Below are positions 11,059 to 23,400 of a stretch of DNA of 64,000 bases, piece after piece; positions within the stretch are counted from its first letter, which is position 1; each line of letters starts with the position of its first letter. Under the pieces are notes generated by a model. It saw nothing but the letters and a program-made list of their open reading frames with translations. It did not search any database and was not told where the DNA came from. The stretch spans positions 22,096,791 through 22,160,790 of the forward strand of contig CM057162.1 of the NCBI GenBank assembly GCA_029962745.1, given 5' to 3'. This DNA comes from Echinometra lucunter. Taxonomy: Eukaryota > Echinodermata > Echinoidea > Camarodonta > Echinometridae. Position numbers and translations under genes: made by a program.

Positions 11059-11891
11059 AAAATATTGTCAATAAGAGTAGCAGAAGTATCCGCTATTCTA
11101 GTGGGTTTGGTGATAACAGGAAGAAGCGATGAAGACAAGAATACATCTAAGAAGTCTTGAGTTGCCCTTTCGTTGGTACATGTAAGAAGGTTAATATTAA
11201 AGTCTCCCATAATTAGACAATCTTTATTAGCTATAGAAGGTTTTGACAAAATATTTTGAATTTGTGAATTGAAATTATTACAATTGGATTGAGGGGGTCT
11301 ATATATAACACCAACTATCATGTTTTTACGTCTGGGGATGTGAACTTCAACAAACAGAGTTTCGATTGTGTTATCGATATAAGATATGTCTTCTAAAATG
11401 GAGAAATGAAAGCAGTTTGGTATTAAAAGCGCAACACCGCCACCCCTTTTCAATAGTCTATTTTTTGTGACAATATTATAATCGGGGAGTGAGTATAAGT
11501 AATTAGGTGTTTCACTAAACCAGGTTTCGCTCAAACCAATAATAGAGGTCTTAGGGAGATTTACGTTTTCAAGGAAGGAACGAAACTTGTCAAATTTGCT
11601 GTGAGCACTTCTAATATTTAAGTGGAGAAAAAACATGTCATTTTTCCTCTGTGAGTCTATGTAATTTTTGAAATGATTTTCTGTTAAATAAGAAGACGAA
11701 GGGATTTGGGTGGCAGAGTCATTAATATCATAGATGTGATTGACTTCTTGCACATAATTGTCAATTTCTCTAATGATATGGTCTTCAAAAAAAGCATTAT
11801 TCCTATCAGAGGGGGGATGGGTACTTGGCAAACTGTCTGAGAAACTGTCATCATCTACTGTCATGAAAGGGAAGCTGTAAGAGTCGTTCAT
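11055..11891 (-). pseudogene. LINE ORF2, endonuclease part
   Basis: 278 codons with the order of motifs expected in an APE-like exonuclease/endonuclease/phosphatase domain: LHLNIRS near residue 90, GLSETWF, GGGVALLIP, VGVIYRPPQ, MGDFNINLL and the start of the terminal DTSATLIDNI. The SDHYP motif that should complete it sits in the next frame, so a small indel near 11055-11060 separates the two. Known role: nicks target DNA for target-primed reverse transcription. Confidence 0.85.
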
Positions 11892-14100
11892 TTAAAGAAG
11901 GGGGGGGGGAAATACCGTCACAGTTATAGGGAAAAAATGAAAAATACAAACATTATTGCTGACATCCCGTAAGTTGCCTTGATGTAATAACAATTGCCCA
12001 GTGATGACACATAACATAACAACATACATGTAGGTAAGAAATGGAAGATAAAGATGTAAAAAAGACAACATGCAAAGATACAGAATATGCTTAGAACAGG
12101 TGCAGAAAATGAGTGTACTAAAAAAAAGTTGATCCATAGCGAACGTTAACAACATACGTTAATGCCAGAGCTCCAACTATGCGAGGGAAAAATGAATACC
12201 ATCGACAACTACTAGGAAGGAATGCATGAAGGAAACGGTGACCGGGGAACCCTGGGAGCCTGAGGTAAAGTGGCATGCAATCAGGTGGGTGCTTGCGAGG
12301 GGTGAGGGGATGGAGGGGATGGAGGGGAAGGAAGGAAGGGGGAGAGGCGGCAGAAAGGGTGAGCTTGAAAAAGACCTGAAAGGTTATAAGACAAGAAACC
12401 CTTTCAACAGCCTTCCTATTTATTAAAAAAAAACAAAAACAAAAACATTAAATTAGAAGAACACGGAATGCATCGTACCCAATTTGCACGAATGCATTTC
12501 CCCATAATTATATAAGACATGCAAATATAAGTCCTGTGCCAGCCCTAGCAACATGAGACAATAGATTCCGGTTTGGGCCAGTTTGCAAGGCATTAAAGTA
12601 GTGTGAAAAGCGAAATAGAGAGTATCAACAGCTAAGTGGTGACATTGTTATGTAAATAGTAGCCTACATGTATATTAGAATAGTGAATTAACATGAATAA
12701 GTTTAAGACTGCCACAGGTGAAGCAGGATTATAAATTGTAAAGAACAAATACAATAGTATTATAAGACGCATTTGGTGAACAAGAATGTATCGTTGTAGA
12801 GACGAAAAAGGGGGTTATAGAATAATGCATGTACTCAAGTTCGTGAACCTTTTAAAGGAAAATGAAACCCTTGAAACAAGATACACTGTGCGAAAACAGA
12901 AATCTAAGAAACAGATCACGAAAGCCTGAGAAAAAACGAACAAACAATAAGAGAGCTACGAGCACCCGAAATCTAGATCACTACCGTAATGCAGATCCCC
13001 AAGCTGGCAATGCGACAAAGGTGCATGATGCCACATGCGAACAACTTTCCCATTACTTTTCTACATGTTTCACTTAAAATAGCTCTCTCATCACATATAG
13101 ATCATGAATTCCCTCCACAGGAGGGCATGTAACAAAGATTTTTAAAGAATGTAGTATGGATAAAGAGTTTGTATCACCATAAGAAAGAGTGAAAAAAAAG
13201 CAATTTGGGGGTATTGTATACTCCATCACAGGCAAAGCCGCTCACACGCGACACCACACACCCACGTCGCACCGCCAACCAGAGGACCACCATAGCATCA
13301 GTGACCGCAATATTCAAACGCTCACAACCCTCCCACCACACGTCCGATCCCCCCCAAACCCCCCCCCCCCGATCCCAATCATCCACCCCTCCCCCCCCCC
13401 CCCCCCACACACACAAGCCCACCCATTCCAAAAGTCCCACTCCCCTTCAGAGCGGGGTCATTCTGCTTGTAAATTAAAGAAAATAAAAACGCGATAAAGT
13501 GAAGGATCATGTATAAACCGGTTAGCAAGGCATTGAACTGATGTTCCAGCCAGGAGGGTTACAGTATACCAATACATACTAGGTAATTTATTATGTATAC
13601 AATACATTAAATAATGGATGAACATCAATATAGGATTGCCACAGGTGAAGCTAACATAGCTTACCGTGAACGATATAAATTGCATACAAGAGAAGCAAAA
13701 TTTGGGTTACATAATCCACTTTAGAGATAACAAAAATGAAGCAGACGTGGTATTTTACAGTCGTTTAAACGCGAAAGAAAGGTCAATCCATGTTGAGGAT
13801 TAGAAAAAAGAAAAGCAATCCTCAGTGTAACCGTTCATACTGATTCATACAATGATTGGGTCCGCCATAAAAAAAAAAAAAAAACATGGCGCGACAAAAG
13901 AGGTTTGAACGAGCAGGAATGCGAGAGGAAAAAGAAAAAAAAGGAACAGACGGATAAACACATCATGCTTTCAAGCATGATTACATAATACCTTACTACT
14001 TTTAAAAAGTGTAAGATCCTTAAATTAACATCCGAATAGTATTGATCTATAGCAGCATTTAAATAGGTTAGTGTAAGGTTGAAAGAGATTGAGTAAATAA
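11892..14100 (-). other. Non-coding repetitive tract next to the LINE
   Basis: No gene is seen. Diverged segments recur: the block near 12555-12740 (GGTTTGGGCCAGTTTGCAAG, TGCCACAGGTGAAGC) is related to one near 13515-13660 (ACCGGTTAGCAAGGC, TGCCACAGGTGAAGC), about 930 bp apart. There is a C-rich stretch at about 13340-13410. It could be the long 5' leader of the minus-strand LINE; that is inference from adjacency and lack of other boundaries. Confidence 0.4.
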
Positions 14101-14660
14101 AAAGGCTGCGTTAATCGGTATACTGATTCAAAACATGCAATATAACGCGTATACCCAGATCCATTCACGGATAACATACATGAAGCACAAAAACATCCAT
14201 TATTTGGGTTTAAAAAAAAAAAAAAAAAAAAGGACGAACCAATCGCTCATTCAATCATTGCGAATGGGTCGCACCATCTCGTGATTGAGACACAGAAATT
14301 TCTGCATTACGCGGTATGCTTCAATGCATGCAGCATAATTTGTATACCAGTATCCATTCACGGACAACATACATACATGAACTGTAATCAATAAAATATG
14401 GCAAATGAAATACTGTCAAAAAACTGACTTTGCATTGATCAGCGGCAGGGGCAAAATTGCCAAAAATACTAAAAATTTCAGGAAATAAGAAGAGGAAGGG
14501 GAAGAAGGGAGAGAAAAAACAACAAAACAAAAAACGTGACAACCAGTGAACGTGTAATATGTTCACATGTGCAAAATGACAAACCAGTCGCTCAAACAAT
14601 CATTGCGAATAGGTCACATGATCTGATTAATGATATAATTTTCTCCACCATTCAAAAAAG
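14100..14660. repeat. Diverged short-range repeats
   Basis: Two pairs of related segments occur. CCATTCACGGATAACATACA near 14161 matches CCATTCACGGACAACATACA near 14352. CGCTCATTCAATCATTGCGA near 14244 matches CGCTCAAACAATCATTGCGA near 14590. They extend the repetitive character of the LINE-flanking tract. Confidence 0.6.
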
Positions 14661-14794
14661 AGATCGAGAGAGTAAGGAAGGAATATTCAGAGTTGTTCGT
14701 TGCATATTATGAGGCACTACTTATCAATAAAATGTCATATTGTATATACAATCAGTTACAGATCTCATTCTTGAATAGTGATTTCAAAAGTCAT

Positions 14795-16441
14795 ACTCCT
14801 GGGTATGCGTAGCACCATGCCGTAGCTGGCAAAAAATATCAATTTAAAGGTACCCAGTTAATGATATCAATGTTCTCCATTACTGAAAATGCAAAATGCA
14901 GAATGAGACGGCCGCACTATATACTTGCAAACACCGGAATGATAAAAACATACTTATATGAATGAAGCAAGATTTTCACTTTCCAAATAATTGTTGGTTC
15001 TTACATGGCATATTACATTCCAAACGATATTTATATCAGCAAGTAATTAAATCACTGCAGAATGAACATTATGTATGCGAGTATAGTGCGAGTATAGTAT
15101 TCGACACCCAAATTTAACATACAAAATTTATAAGTCTGCATTATTCATGAATTGCAATAAAAAGTTTTGAATATCAGTGTCATGTTCAGAGCAAATCATG
15201 GTGAATTAATAGAAAACGAGAGATGGCAGTTTATCTTGCGATTCCATTTTAAGAAGATAATGAAGTTAGGGAATCCAGATCATGGGTACGCGTAGCACCA
15301 TGCCGTAGCTGGCAAAAAATATCAATTTAAAGATACCCAGATCATGGGTATGCGTAGCACCATGCCGTAGCTGGCAAAAATATCAATTTAAAGGTACCCA
15401 GATAATGATATCAATGTTCTCCATTACTGAAAATGCAAAATGCAGAATGAGACGGCCGCACTATATACTTGCAAACACCGGAATGATAAAAACATACTTA
15501 TATGAATGAAGCAAGATTTTCACTTTCCAAATAATTGTTGGTTCTTACATGGCATATTACATTCCAAACGATATTTATATCAGCAAGTAATTAAATCACT
15601 GCAGAATGAACATTATGTATGCGAGTATAGTGCGAGTATAGTATTCGACACCCAAATTTAACATACAAAATTTATAAGCCTGCATTATTCATGAATTGCA
15701 ATAAAAAGTTTTAAATATCAGTGTCATGTTCAGAGCAAATCATGGTGAATTAATAGAAAACGAGAGATGGCAGTTTATCTTGCGGTTCCATTTTAAGAAG
15801 ATAATGAAGTTAGGGAATCCAGATCATGGGTACGCGTAGCACCATGCCGTAGCTGGCAAAAAATATCAATTTAAAGGTACCCAGATCATGGGTATGCGTA
15901 GCACCATGCCGTAGCTGGCAAAAATATCAATTTAAAGGTACCCAGATCATGATATCAATGTTCTCCATTACTGAGAATGCAAAATGCAAAATGAGACGGC
16001 CGCACTATATACTTGCAAACACCAGAATGAATAAAAAAAAAAAAAAAAAAAAAACATACTTATATGAATGAAGCAAGATTTTCCCTTTAAAAATAACTGT
16101 TGGTTCTTACATGGCCAAACGATATATATATCATCAAGTGATTGAATCACTGCAGGATGAACATAAGTATGCGAGTATAGTGCGAGTATAGTATTCGACA
16201 CCCGAATTTAACATGCAAAATTTGTAAGTCTGCATAATTCTTGAATTGCAATAAGAAAGTTTTGAATGTCAGTGTCATGCTCAAAGGCAAATCATGGTAA
16301 ATTAATAGAAAGTGAATGATGGCAGTTTATCTTGCGGTTCCATTTTATAAGAAGACACTGAAATCGTGGAATCCAGATCATGCGTATGCGTAGCACCATG
16401 CCGTAGCTGGCAAAAATATCAATTAAAAGGTACCCAGATAA
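14795..16441. repeat. Three tandem units of about 545 bp with a 62-bp subrepeat
   Basis: The marker GCGTAGCACCATGCCGTAGC recurs near 14807, 15289, 15351, 15833, 15895 and 16388. The first two long units are nearly identical (about 545 and 544 bp) and the third is shorter (about 494 bp) and more diverged. At two junctions a 62-bp block (GGGTAYGCGTAGCACC to GGTACCCAGATCAT) is itself doubled. No open frame follows the units. The high identity of the first two units suggests recent duplication. Confidence 0.9.
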
Positions 16442-17717
16442 TGATTAAGTTTAAGTGAAAAAAAAAAACCTTTACATATGGTTATAATTTTCTAGCTTAC
16501 GTATACTGATGATGATTACTATTCATACAAATTGGCTTTATCAACTAAAAAAATCGTCAAAATATAAAAATGTTATTCCTTTTCAATATTAACGTAAAAT
16601 TGTTCACCTAATGCATCAAGAGGACACGGATATACAGGATACAATTTGTCTTAATTAGATTCAGTTCAAATTTTGATGAAGCTTTTGTGTTTCTGGCAAT
16701 GTCAACGGCATGGAGAAATATTGGAAAATTCTCTTTCCTCCATGGTTGAATTAAATCCCTCCCATTTTTTTTTTTGGAATGGGGATCGTTCATCTTCTGG
16801 TTTTACTTGATACTTTCTGATGATAAACTGTTCTGTATATGGACATCACAAGTGTTTAACTTTATATATTGCATAAATGCAGGAGTGAACAGCTTTTACA
16901 TTTTTATTTTTTTTTGGGGGGGGGGTTGACTAAACATACTTTGTAAAATTTTACTTTGTTAAATGCATTATGAATGTTATAATAGGTGGACTGACAATTG
17001 GATAAATTCATTGGCTAATGCTTGTTGAATTAATGGCATTTATATAGGACAACTTAAAAACATTATTTCCGTATTTTAAGTGATTTCTAGATATAGAAAT
17101 ACTTAGTAATTTATTCATTTCTTCTTCTTCTTTTTATAGTTTATCTTTTCATTCAAACTACGTGCTGTAACAATAAATAAGTTGTTCTCTGACATGATGG
17201 ATAGATACATGCCGATTGATAACACTGATCTGCATCTTGCATTCTTGTAATGACAAACATCCATTTCATGATAACAATATTAAATTATCAAGTAACCATC
17301 CCTTCTATTACAAAGAGCCTCTTTTCAAGGTTGTGGGTACAAAATGATAAAATTAGATGTAATGGATTAATGAAATAAACAACCTACCTGTATATCAACC
17401 AACCTATGAATTAAGCAACAAAAATTAGTTTATGAATCATACGGCCAATAAGACCATACAACAAACAATCAACCATTCAAACCTACTAATAAATCAATCC
17501 CTATATGAATCAAATAATTAAGAAAACTATTTAATCACTTAAATAAATAAGTTAATCGAAATAGCAGCAATCAATCACGTGATCAAATATTCCACTTGCC
17601 AATCAATCAATCACTCAAAACAGCAGTAAACAATCAAATCATCAATTATTCAACTAGTTAATCATTCAGTCACTCAAAATAGCATCCATCAATAATGATC
17701 AATTATTCAACTGGTCA
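16442..17717. other. AT-rich non-coding sequence
   Basis: No gene is seen. The part from about 17380 to 17720 is rich in AATCAATCA/TTAATCA words, a degraded simple repeat. Confidence 0.5.
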
Positions 17718-17734
17718 ATCAATTAAAAACGATT

Positions 17735-17747
17735 GATAATAATAATA

Positions 17748-17790
<43 letters not shown>

Positions 17791-18165
17791 ATGTAATAAT
17801 AATGATAATAATAATGGCATTTATATTCTGGATATATTTATAACAGTACATCTCTGATGTCTCGAAGCATTTTACTGAATTAAAAACCGCAGTCAATTGA
17901 TACAGGCTTGCCCACACACAATGTATGCATCTTTTCCACTCCCTGGGGAGCAGTCCAGACAGGGGCCTTTTTTTGCAGGCACTCACAATGCTAAACAAAC
18001 CACAATGACTTTTGCATCCTACCGGTTACCCACTTAACACCTGGGTGGAGAGTGGCAAATGAAGATTGATATCTTGCCAAAGGACATTAGTGCCATGGTG
18101 GGATTCGAACTCGGACCACGAGATCCAGTCAGGTGATGTATCCGCTACACCACAACACCTCTACA
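17735..18165 (-). mobile_element. tRNA-derived SINE with (TAA)n tail
   Basis: On the minus strand the element starts GTAGAGGTGTTGTGGTGTAG, with A-box-like GTGTAGCGGATAC and B-box GAGTTCGAATCCC, then the shared body word TTGCCACTCTCCACCCAGGT. It ends in a TTA/TAA repeat (plus 17735-17790). About 200 bp between body and tail is not shared with the other copies, so an extra sequence may be inserted. Confidence 0.8.
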
Positions 18166-18792
18166 ATCAATGAAATGGTAAATTATTCAACTAGTCATTT
18201 AATCCATCAAAACGGCAACAATCAATCAATCAAAACAAGCATCACCTAAGCGATCATTTGATCAATCCTCAGCACTAGAATCATTACAGATGGCAATTTC
18301 AAACTAGGTTATCATAGTCATACTATTTTCATAACTCTGTTCAGTTGTTTTGGTGTGTTTTTTTTAATAGAAATGCAACACAAATTTATTCACATCCTCT
18401 TCATATCGACACAAAAGCATTACAAACTTCATCGTTCATAAAATACATAGTGACTCATTTTGAATATTCAACATACATGAAGCTATCAGAAATAGACTTT
18501 GCCTTGGTAAAATTATGTCAGTGCATTGTTGTGGCATGCTAGTACAGTACAGGAGATGGTAAATTCTAATTCTAATTGCTGCAAAGTATGATGTTTTTTT
18601 AATAAAACCATTTTCAAATCAAATCAAATCAAATATGTTAGCTAATAAAAAGTCTAGGGAGCTAATTGAGCGATTAAGTTTTATGATGAAAAGATAATTA
18701 TGAACAATTTATTTGATGAAACACAGTAAGATGTCCTTGATCTTTTGATCAGGATATATTAACTTTTTGACAGGTTCCACAATAATGAAATT
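18166..18792. other. Non-coding sequence
   Basis: No gene is seen. An AAATC repeat at about 18617-18635 follows AATAAAACC and could be the 3' end of another decayed retroelement in plus orientation. Confidence 0.4.
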
Positions 18793-18882
18793 AACCACTA
18801 TATGGAGGTAGACTTTAAGCCAACCACTATATGGAGGTAGACTTTAAGCCAACCACTATATGGAGGTAGACTTTAAGCCAAC
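18793..18882. repeat. Three perfect 29-bp tandem repeats
   Basis: The unit AACCACTATATGGAGGTAGA followed by CTTTAAGCC is repeated exactly three times (starts 18793, 18822, 18851). The last copy leads into AACCGCACACTA. Confidence 0.95.
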
Positions 18883-20630
18883 CGCACACTACATGATCCG
18901 ACTGCGACCCGATTTTCGAACAAATGGCTTTTTGCATTAATATGAAAGTTTAACATTATCTTATTTGAAGTTCGGAATAATGATATGAATACAATAGAAA
19001 TTTTGGTTCACTGCAAGGCTGGTGTTCAGAGTACTGGCCAAATCGGCTTCAAATTGTAGCTGATCGCAAGACTGCTTTGACGTCACTTCGATTCAGAAGT
19101 GAATTCGCTTTTATTCCTACAGGGTTGCTGGAATTTCGATTTTAGTATTTATACGACTATTCAGAATTTTTATATTATGTATCTTGAATGCCTGTCTACT
19201 GTTGTTCTTCTATTCCTAATTGTTCTATTCATATCGAGATTTTTTTTTAACACAAACACAACTACTAGTAATAGCTTTACATTTACAAATCGAGTCACAG
19301 AACATCCAGATACAGGGTGGTGGTAGTAATTTACTGTAAATCGCTTGGCACGACAGTTCCTCCCATAAGTGCGTGAACAAAATGAACAATAAGTATATTG
19401 AAAGGTTTGCTTCATACTGATGGAAATACCTTAGTCATGTGTTACAAATCCAAATACACCTTAAATGGGAATGTTTAACAAACTGTATGGTGAGTATGTG
19501 TGTTATGAATTTAACATTTAGTGTGCCCTCCACATATCTCCCTTGAGCAAAGTTTATTCCAGGGGTACTTAATATGCATGAGTGAGCATGCTTATATTCG
19601 TAGTTGGCAACCCTGAGCAGATTACTGTGCAGGCTTTGGCACTTGGCAGCTTAACCCACTGGCTACTGGGACCGGGTTGTCCCTGTAATAAGCCTATCTG
19701 AATAAGAGAAGTCAGTACTCAACGGCGTAGAGGTTAATACACTGTACGTTAGCTTCTTACTGATTGAAATACTTTATTCATTCGAGTTCGAAATTCAAAT
19801 GAATGTCGGGATACACCTTTTTATTGAGAACTTTGGGAATATTTAACAAGTTAAAAGGTGAGTATTTGTATTTAAATTAGCTTCATACTGATCAAAATAC
19901 TTTAGCCACATGTTTAAAATTCAAAAAGATATCGGAACACGCCCCCATCCAGTTATATGTCATGATATTTGGCTCATTTCATGGTCAGTTGTTAGACTGG
20001 GCAAGTGGAGTTCGGCTAGAAGACAAAGTGAACATGGACGGTGACTGACAGAATCTTTTGCGGAGTCAAAGCGGCTGGTCTTGCCAGCAACACCCTTTAG
20101 ACCCAGATTCAGTGACACGGGACAGTTTTGTCATTCCCTGGAGACCTTCCATGATTTTTTTTTTTTGGCAAGACTCGGTTGTATTGAACCGTTGGCTAAC
20201 AAAGCACAATCTTTTGAGCAGGATTGATGGTTTTGTATGCCGTAATGTCATTTCCAGATCGCTACAGAAGAGAACCGGGACTTAAGGTGGGCCCACAAGA
20301 GCGGGTTTTCTTCTTTTTGCAATTGCACTGCTTGCGAACAGTTGCGGCTGCCCAATCGCAACCATCAGGTCACATCATGTGAGCTCAAAGACCGCAAGGC
20401 TTGCGGGATATCAGCCGTTCACAAGGAATCACAGAGGCAATCGCAGTCGACCGCAAAGTTTGAACATGTTCAAAATTTGGCGGCCGCCGCAAGGAAGTCG
20501 CAATACCGATAATAAAAAGTATCGCGAAAGAGAGAGCGTCGTGACCTTCGTCGAATAAAGACATACCTCGTGCAAGCTGCTTGCCCACATTTCACCCTCG
20601 TGCATTGTGGATCAGGAATCTAACTGTAGA
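18870..20630. other. Non-coding, decayed MITE-like sequence
   Basis: No gene is seen. The left edge (TTTAAGCCAACCGCACACTA) resembles the reverse complement of 31060-31080 (TAAAGCCCACCGCACACTAT), so a dispersed inverted-repeat family is represented. CG-rich words with TTGCGA/TCGCAA occur at about 20320-20500. Confidence 0.4.
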
Positions 20631-20632
20631 AA

Positions 20633-21286
20633 TTGACACTAGTCAAATATCGGGACACAAGAACTATGGCTTCTAACACCGGAAAGAGACCACGCCCTTC
20701 AAAAACGCTGACAAGCCCTATTTCTACTGACACTTCAAGCCTGATACCAATTATTCAGCAAATGAACAACAAACAAACCATCAAACTTCAAAGGCAATTT
20801 GACCTTAGATTTGCTTCACTATTAAGGAACATAATGAAACAAGTTCAACAAATCCGGCAACAGCTTGCAGACATAGTAAACACCGTCGCGCACAACTCCA
20901 GTAAAACACCAGACCTGAAAAAGGAAATGAAAGAAATGAAGGAAGAAATGGACAAGACTGAGAAAGAGTATAGAGAAGAACTTGATAGAGTTGAAACTTA
21001 TGCTGCACAGGAGAATTTGGTCTTCCTCGACATACCAGAAAAGAAGCAAAGGGAAGGAGAAAGAGAAAACATTGAAGAAACCATGAAAGAATTCATGATT
21101 ACAAAGCTACAGCTCACAAAAGAGGAGGTAGGAAGGAATGAATATCAGAGAATTCACCGAGTTCAGTTTGGAGTAACATCACCGAAACCAATACAAGCAT
21201 GTTACCTACGCTACGAAGATACCGGTAAGGTAGCGGTGCAGCAAAGATTTTTATTTTTTATTTTTATCTTGACTGAAGAGCACTGA
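20633..21286 (+). pseudogene. L1-type LINE ORF1 fragment
   Basis: 217 codons. Residues about 60-125 form a charged coiled coil (KKEMKEMKEEMDKTEKEYRE), then an RRM-like block with NLVFLDIPEKK, ENIEETMKEFMITKL, RIHRVQFG and ACYLRYED. This order matches the ORF1 RNA-binding proteins of L1/Tx1 LINEs (transposase-22-like). The frame degenerates after VAVQQRF (about 21245) into a T-rich stretch, so the C-terminal domain is missing. Confidence 0.8.
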
Positions 21287-21539
21287 ACCTTCTGGAAAAA
21301 AAAATCGAACCAAACATATGAAAAATATATCTTGACTATAAGTGACTAGGCTGTCATTTCATGATGGTATGGTTAAATGCTCACTATGCTCATTAAACAT
21401 TCCTGATGATGGTTCTGATACAATTCTCTTGACTGTGTATTTTTTTTTTAAAATACGAGGAGAATGGAACAATGTATTTCTAATGAGCATTTGAACAACG
21501 GTATATATCCCTATATATATATATATACCTAGACACTGC

Positions 21540-21720
21540 CAGATCAGGAGCTATACAAATGCGATGGTTGCACAGCTGGCCCAGTTCAATTGCAAGGTGA
21601 AGTACGGTTCTGGACGAACCAATCGACATGCTGATGCTCTTAGCAGAAACCCTGTCCAACACGATGAGACAGATGTCTTGTGTCACTTGGTGGCAAGCAG
21701 TGAGTACTCCACTGGATATA
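21540..21720 (+). pseudogene. Ty3/gypsy pol scrap (RNase H end)
   Basis: The frame AQLAQFNCKVKYGSGRTNRH followed by ADALSRNPV is the highly conserved end of the gypsy RNase H domain (usual form WLaqLaqFdf.v.YrpGk.N..ADaLSR). A one-base frame change lies just upstream (QMRW in another frame). No integrase or LTR is seen. Confidence 0.85.
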
Positions 21721-21796
21721 CATGGGTCCAGTATGTACAGGATCTCTTTATTCAGTGGTAGTGGGAGGATGTAATCTCAAGTTCAATGAGCACAAA

Positions 21797-22230
21797 TTTG
21801 ATGGCATTGTCGAAATTTATGAGTCTCTTTTTTGGAGGAAAATAAAATACCAACAAGGGAATCCACAGGGTCATGACCGCGTACGGATTGTCTGTTTAGT
21901 TGAAAGAAGATCTGGCAAGTGCATCTTATATCCAGTAGAACTTGGAATGCTGAAACCTTGCTCAAAATCATCAAATGTCATGTGACACCAGGGGCTACAA
22001 TCTACACTGATAGATGGGTGGGGTACAGCCACCTGAATGAAGAGGGCTATCAGCATTTCAGCATGCTCCACACTGAAAGTTTCTGCAAGAGATACCGCAA
22101 TGTACAAACAGGTGAAATTTTAGATGATACCAATTTCATTGAAGGTAGTTGGTCTCACTCTAAGGCTCACTTCCAAATAGGATCGGGGGCACAGGCACAG
22201 AAAACTTTGAAGTGCATATGTGTGAAGTAA
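21797..22230 (+). pseudogene. Merlin transposase fragment, copy 1
   Basis: Reads FDGIVEIYESLFWRKIKY, RIVCLVERRSGKCILYPVE, then after a frame break near 21945 NAETLLKIIKCHVTPGATIY, TDRWVGY and FIEGSWSHSKAHF. The order matches the DDE domain of Merlin/IS1595 transposases. The first catalytic acid (VEIDES in the family) is Tyr here; the second (YTD) is kept. It stops at 22228-22230. Confidence 0.8.
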
Positions 22231-22319
22231 TGTGGAGAAACTTCCACAAGGGGACCCTTGGAGATGTATACACTACTTTTTTCAAGCTAATGGCAGTATA
22301 CACCCAAACCCCTCTTCGA

Positions 22320-22606
22320 CACAATTCCGCCTAGAGCCTGCTGTTGATGAAAGGTGCCTTTTATTTACAATGCCCCCCCCCCCATGTCAACAGGGCCATT
22401 CAATGATCAAAATGGAGCATGACTATGCTGCAAAGGTTTTGGAGTCAGATGAGCCTGTCAGCTATCGCGAGGTAGCAATTGAACACATCACAGGCCCCAG
22501 TGATGTATCAAAGTCAAAAAGTCTGCATGTTTATATGCCTGTTGCATACAAAGAAATAGATAGTGCACAAGCACTGAGAACTTTGAAGTGCATATGTGTG
22601 AAGTAA
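22320..22606 (+). other. Coding-like block between Merlin copies
   Basis: An open stretch reading QGHSMIKMEHDYAAKVLESD, EPVSYREVAIEHITGPSDVS and LHVYMPVAYKEIDSAQA before rejoining the Merlin tail. A diverged copy occurs at about 24120-24235. I do not recognise the peptide. Confidence 0.5.
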
Positions 22607-22784
22607 TGTGGAGAAACTTCCACAAGGGCACGCTCAGAGAGGTATACACAGCCTTCTTCCAGCTAATGGTAAGTATATACCGAGGGATGGGGATGGCAAG
22701 GCTCACATCTCACAAACCCCTCTTCGACACAATTCCGCCTAGAGCCTGCTGTTACTGACATTAAAGTGCCTCCTATTTACACTG

Positions 22785-23222
22785 TTTGATGGCATTGTTG
22801 AAATTTATGAGTCTCTTTGTGGGAGGAAAATAAAATACCAATGAGGGAATCCATGGGGTCATGACCACGTACGGATTGTCTGTTTAGTTGAAAGAAGATC
22901 TGGCAAGTGCATCTTATATTCAGTGGAAAATCAGAATACTGAAACCTTGCTCAAAATCATCAAACGTCATGTGACACCAGGGGCTACAATCTACACTGAC
23001 AGATGGGTGGGGTACAGCCACCTGAATGAAGAGGGCTATCAGCATTTCAGCATGCTCCACACTGAAAGTTTCTGCAAGAGATACCGCAATGTACAAACAG
23101 GTGAAATCATAGATGTTGATATCAACTTCGTTGAAGGTAGTTGGTCTCACGCCAAGGCTCACTTCCAAATAGGATCCACAGCACGAGCACTAAAAACTTC
23201 GAAGCACATATGTATGAAGTAA
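22785..23222 (+). pseudogene. Merlin transposase fragment, copy 2
   Basis: The same domain as copy 1, in one frame from 22923 (TETLLKIIKRHVTPGATIYT, DRWVGY, FVEGSWSHAKAHF). An in-frame stop precedes it (KIKYQ*GNP). The first Asp is again Tyr (VEIYES). Confidence 0.8.
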
Positions 23223-23400
23223 TGCGGAGAAACTTCCACAAGGGGACCTTTGGAGATGTATACACGGCCTTCTTCCAGCTAATGGCAAGTATATATCGAG
23301 GGATGGGGATGGCAAGGCTCGCAGCTCCCAAACCCTTCTTCGACACAATTCCGCCTAGAGCCTGCTGTTGATGACATTAAAGTGCCTCCTATTTACAATG

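Larger units (their letters stand above)
8173..11891 (-). mobile_element. Non-LTR retrotransposon (CR1/L2/jockey-like group), broken
   Basis: Read on the minus strand it encodes an APE-type endonuclease followed by a reverse transcriptase, then a 3' UTR ending in a (TGAAA)n-type repeat (TTTCA units on the plus strand at about 8173-8210), a typical end for this LINE group. The coding part is split into three frames (11891-11055, 11058-9451, 9472-8789) by two frame breaks, so it should be inactive unless these are sequence errors. The 5' limit is uncertain: the repetitive leader-like DNA to the right (to about 16440) may belong to it. No target-site duplication was established. Confidence 0.85.

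Noticed and set aside
14795..16441. CRISPR-like array
   Set aside because: The repeats are 62 and 545 bp with no spacer pattern, in a eukaryotic context.
21722..21985. Independent 87-codon gene
   Set aside because: It is the N-terminal part of Merlin copy 1, separated from the rest by a frame break.
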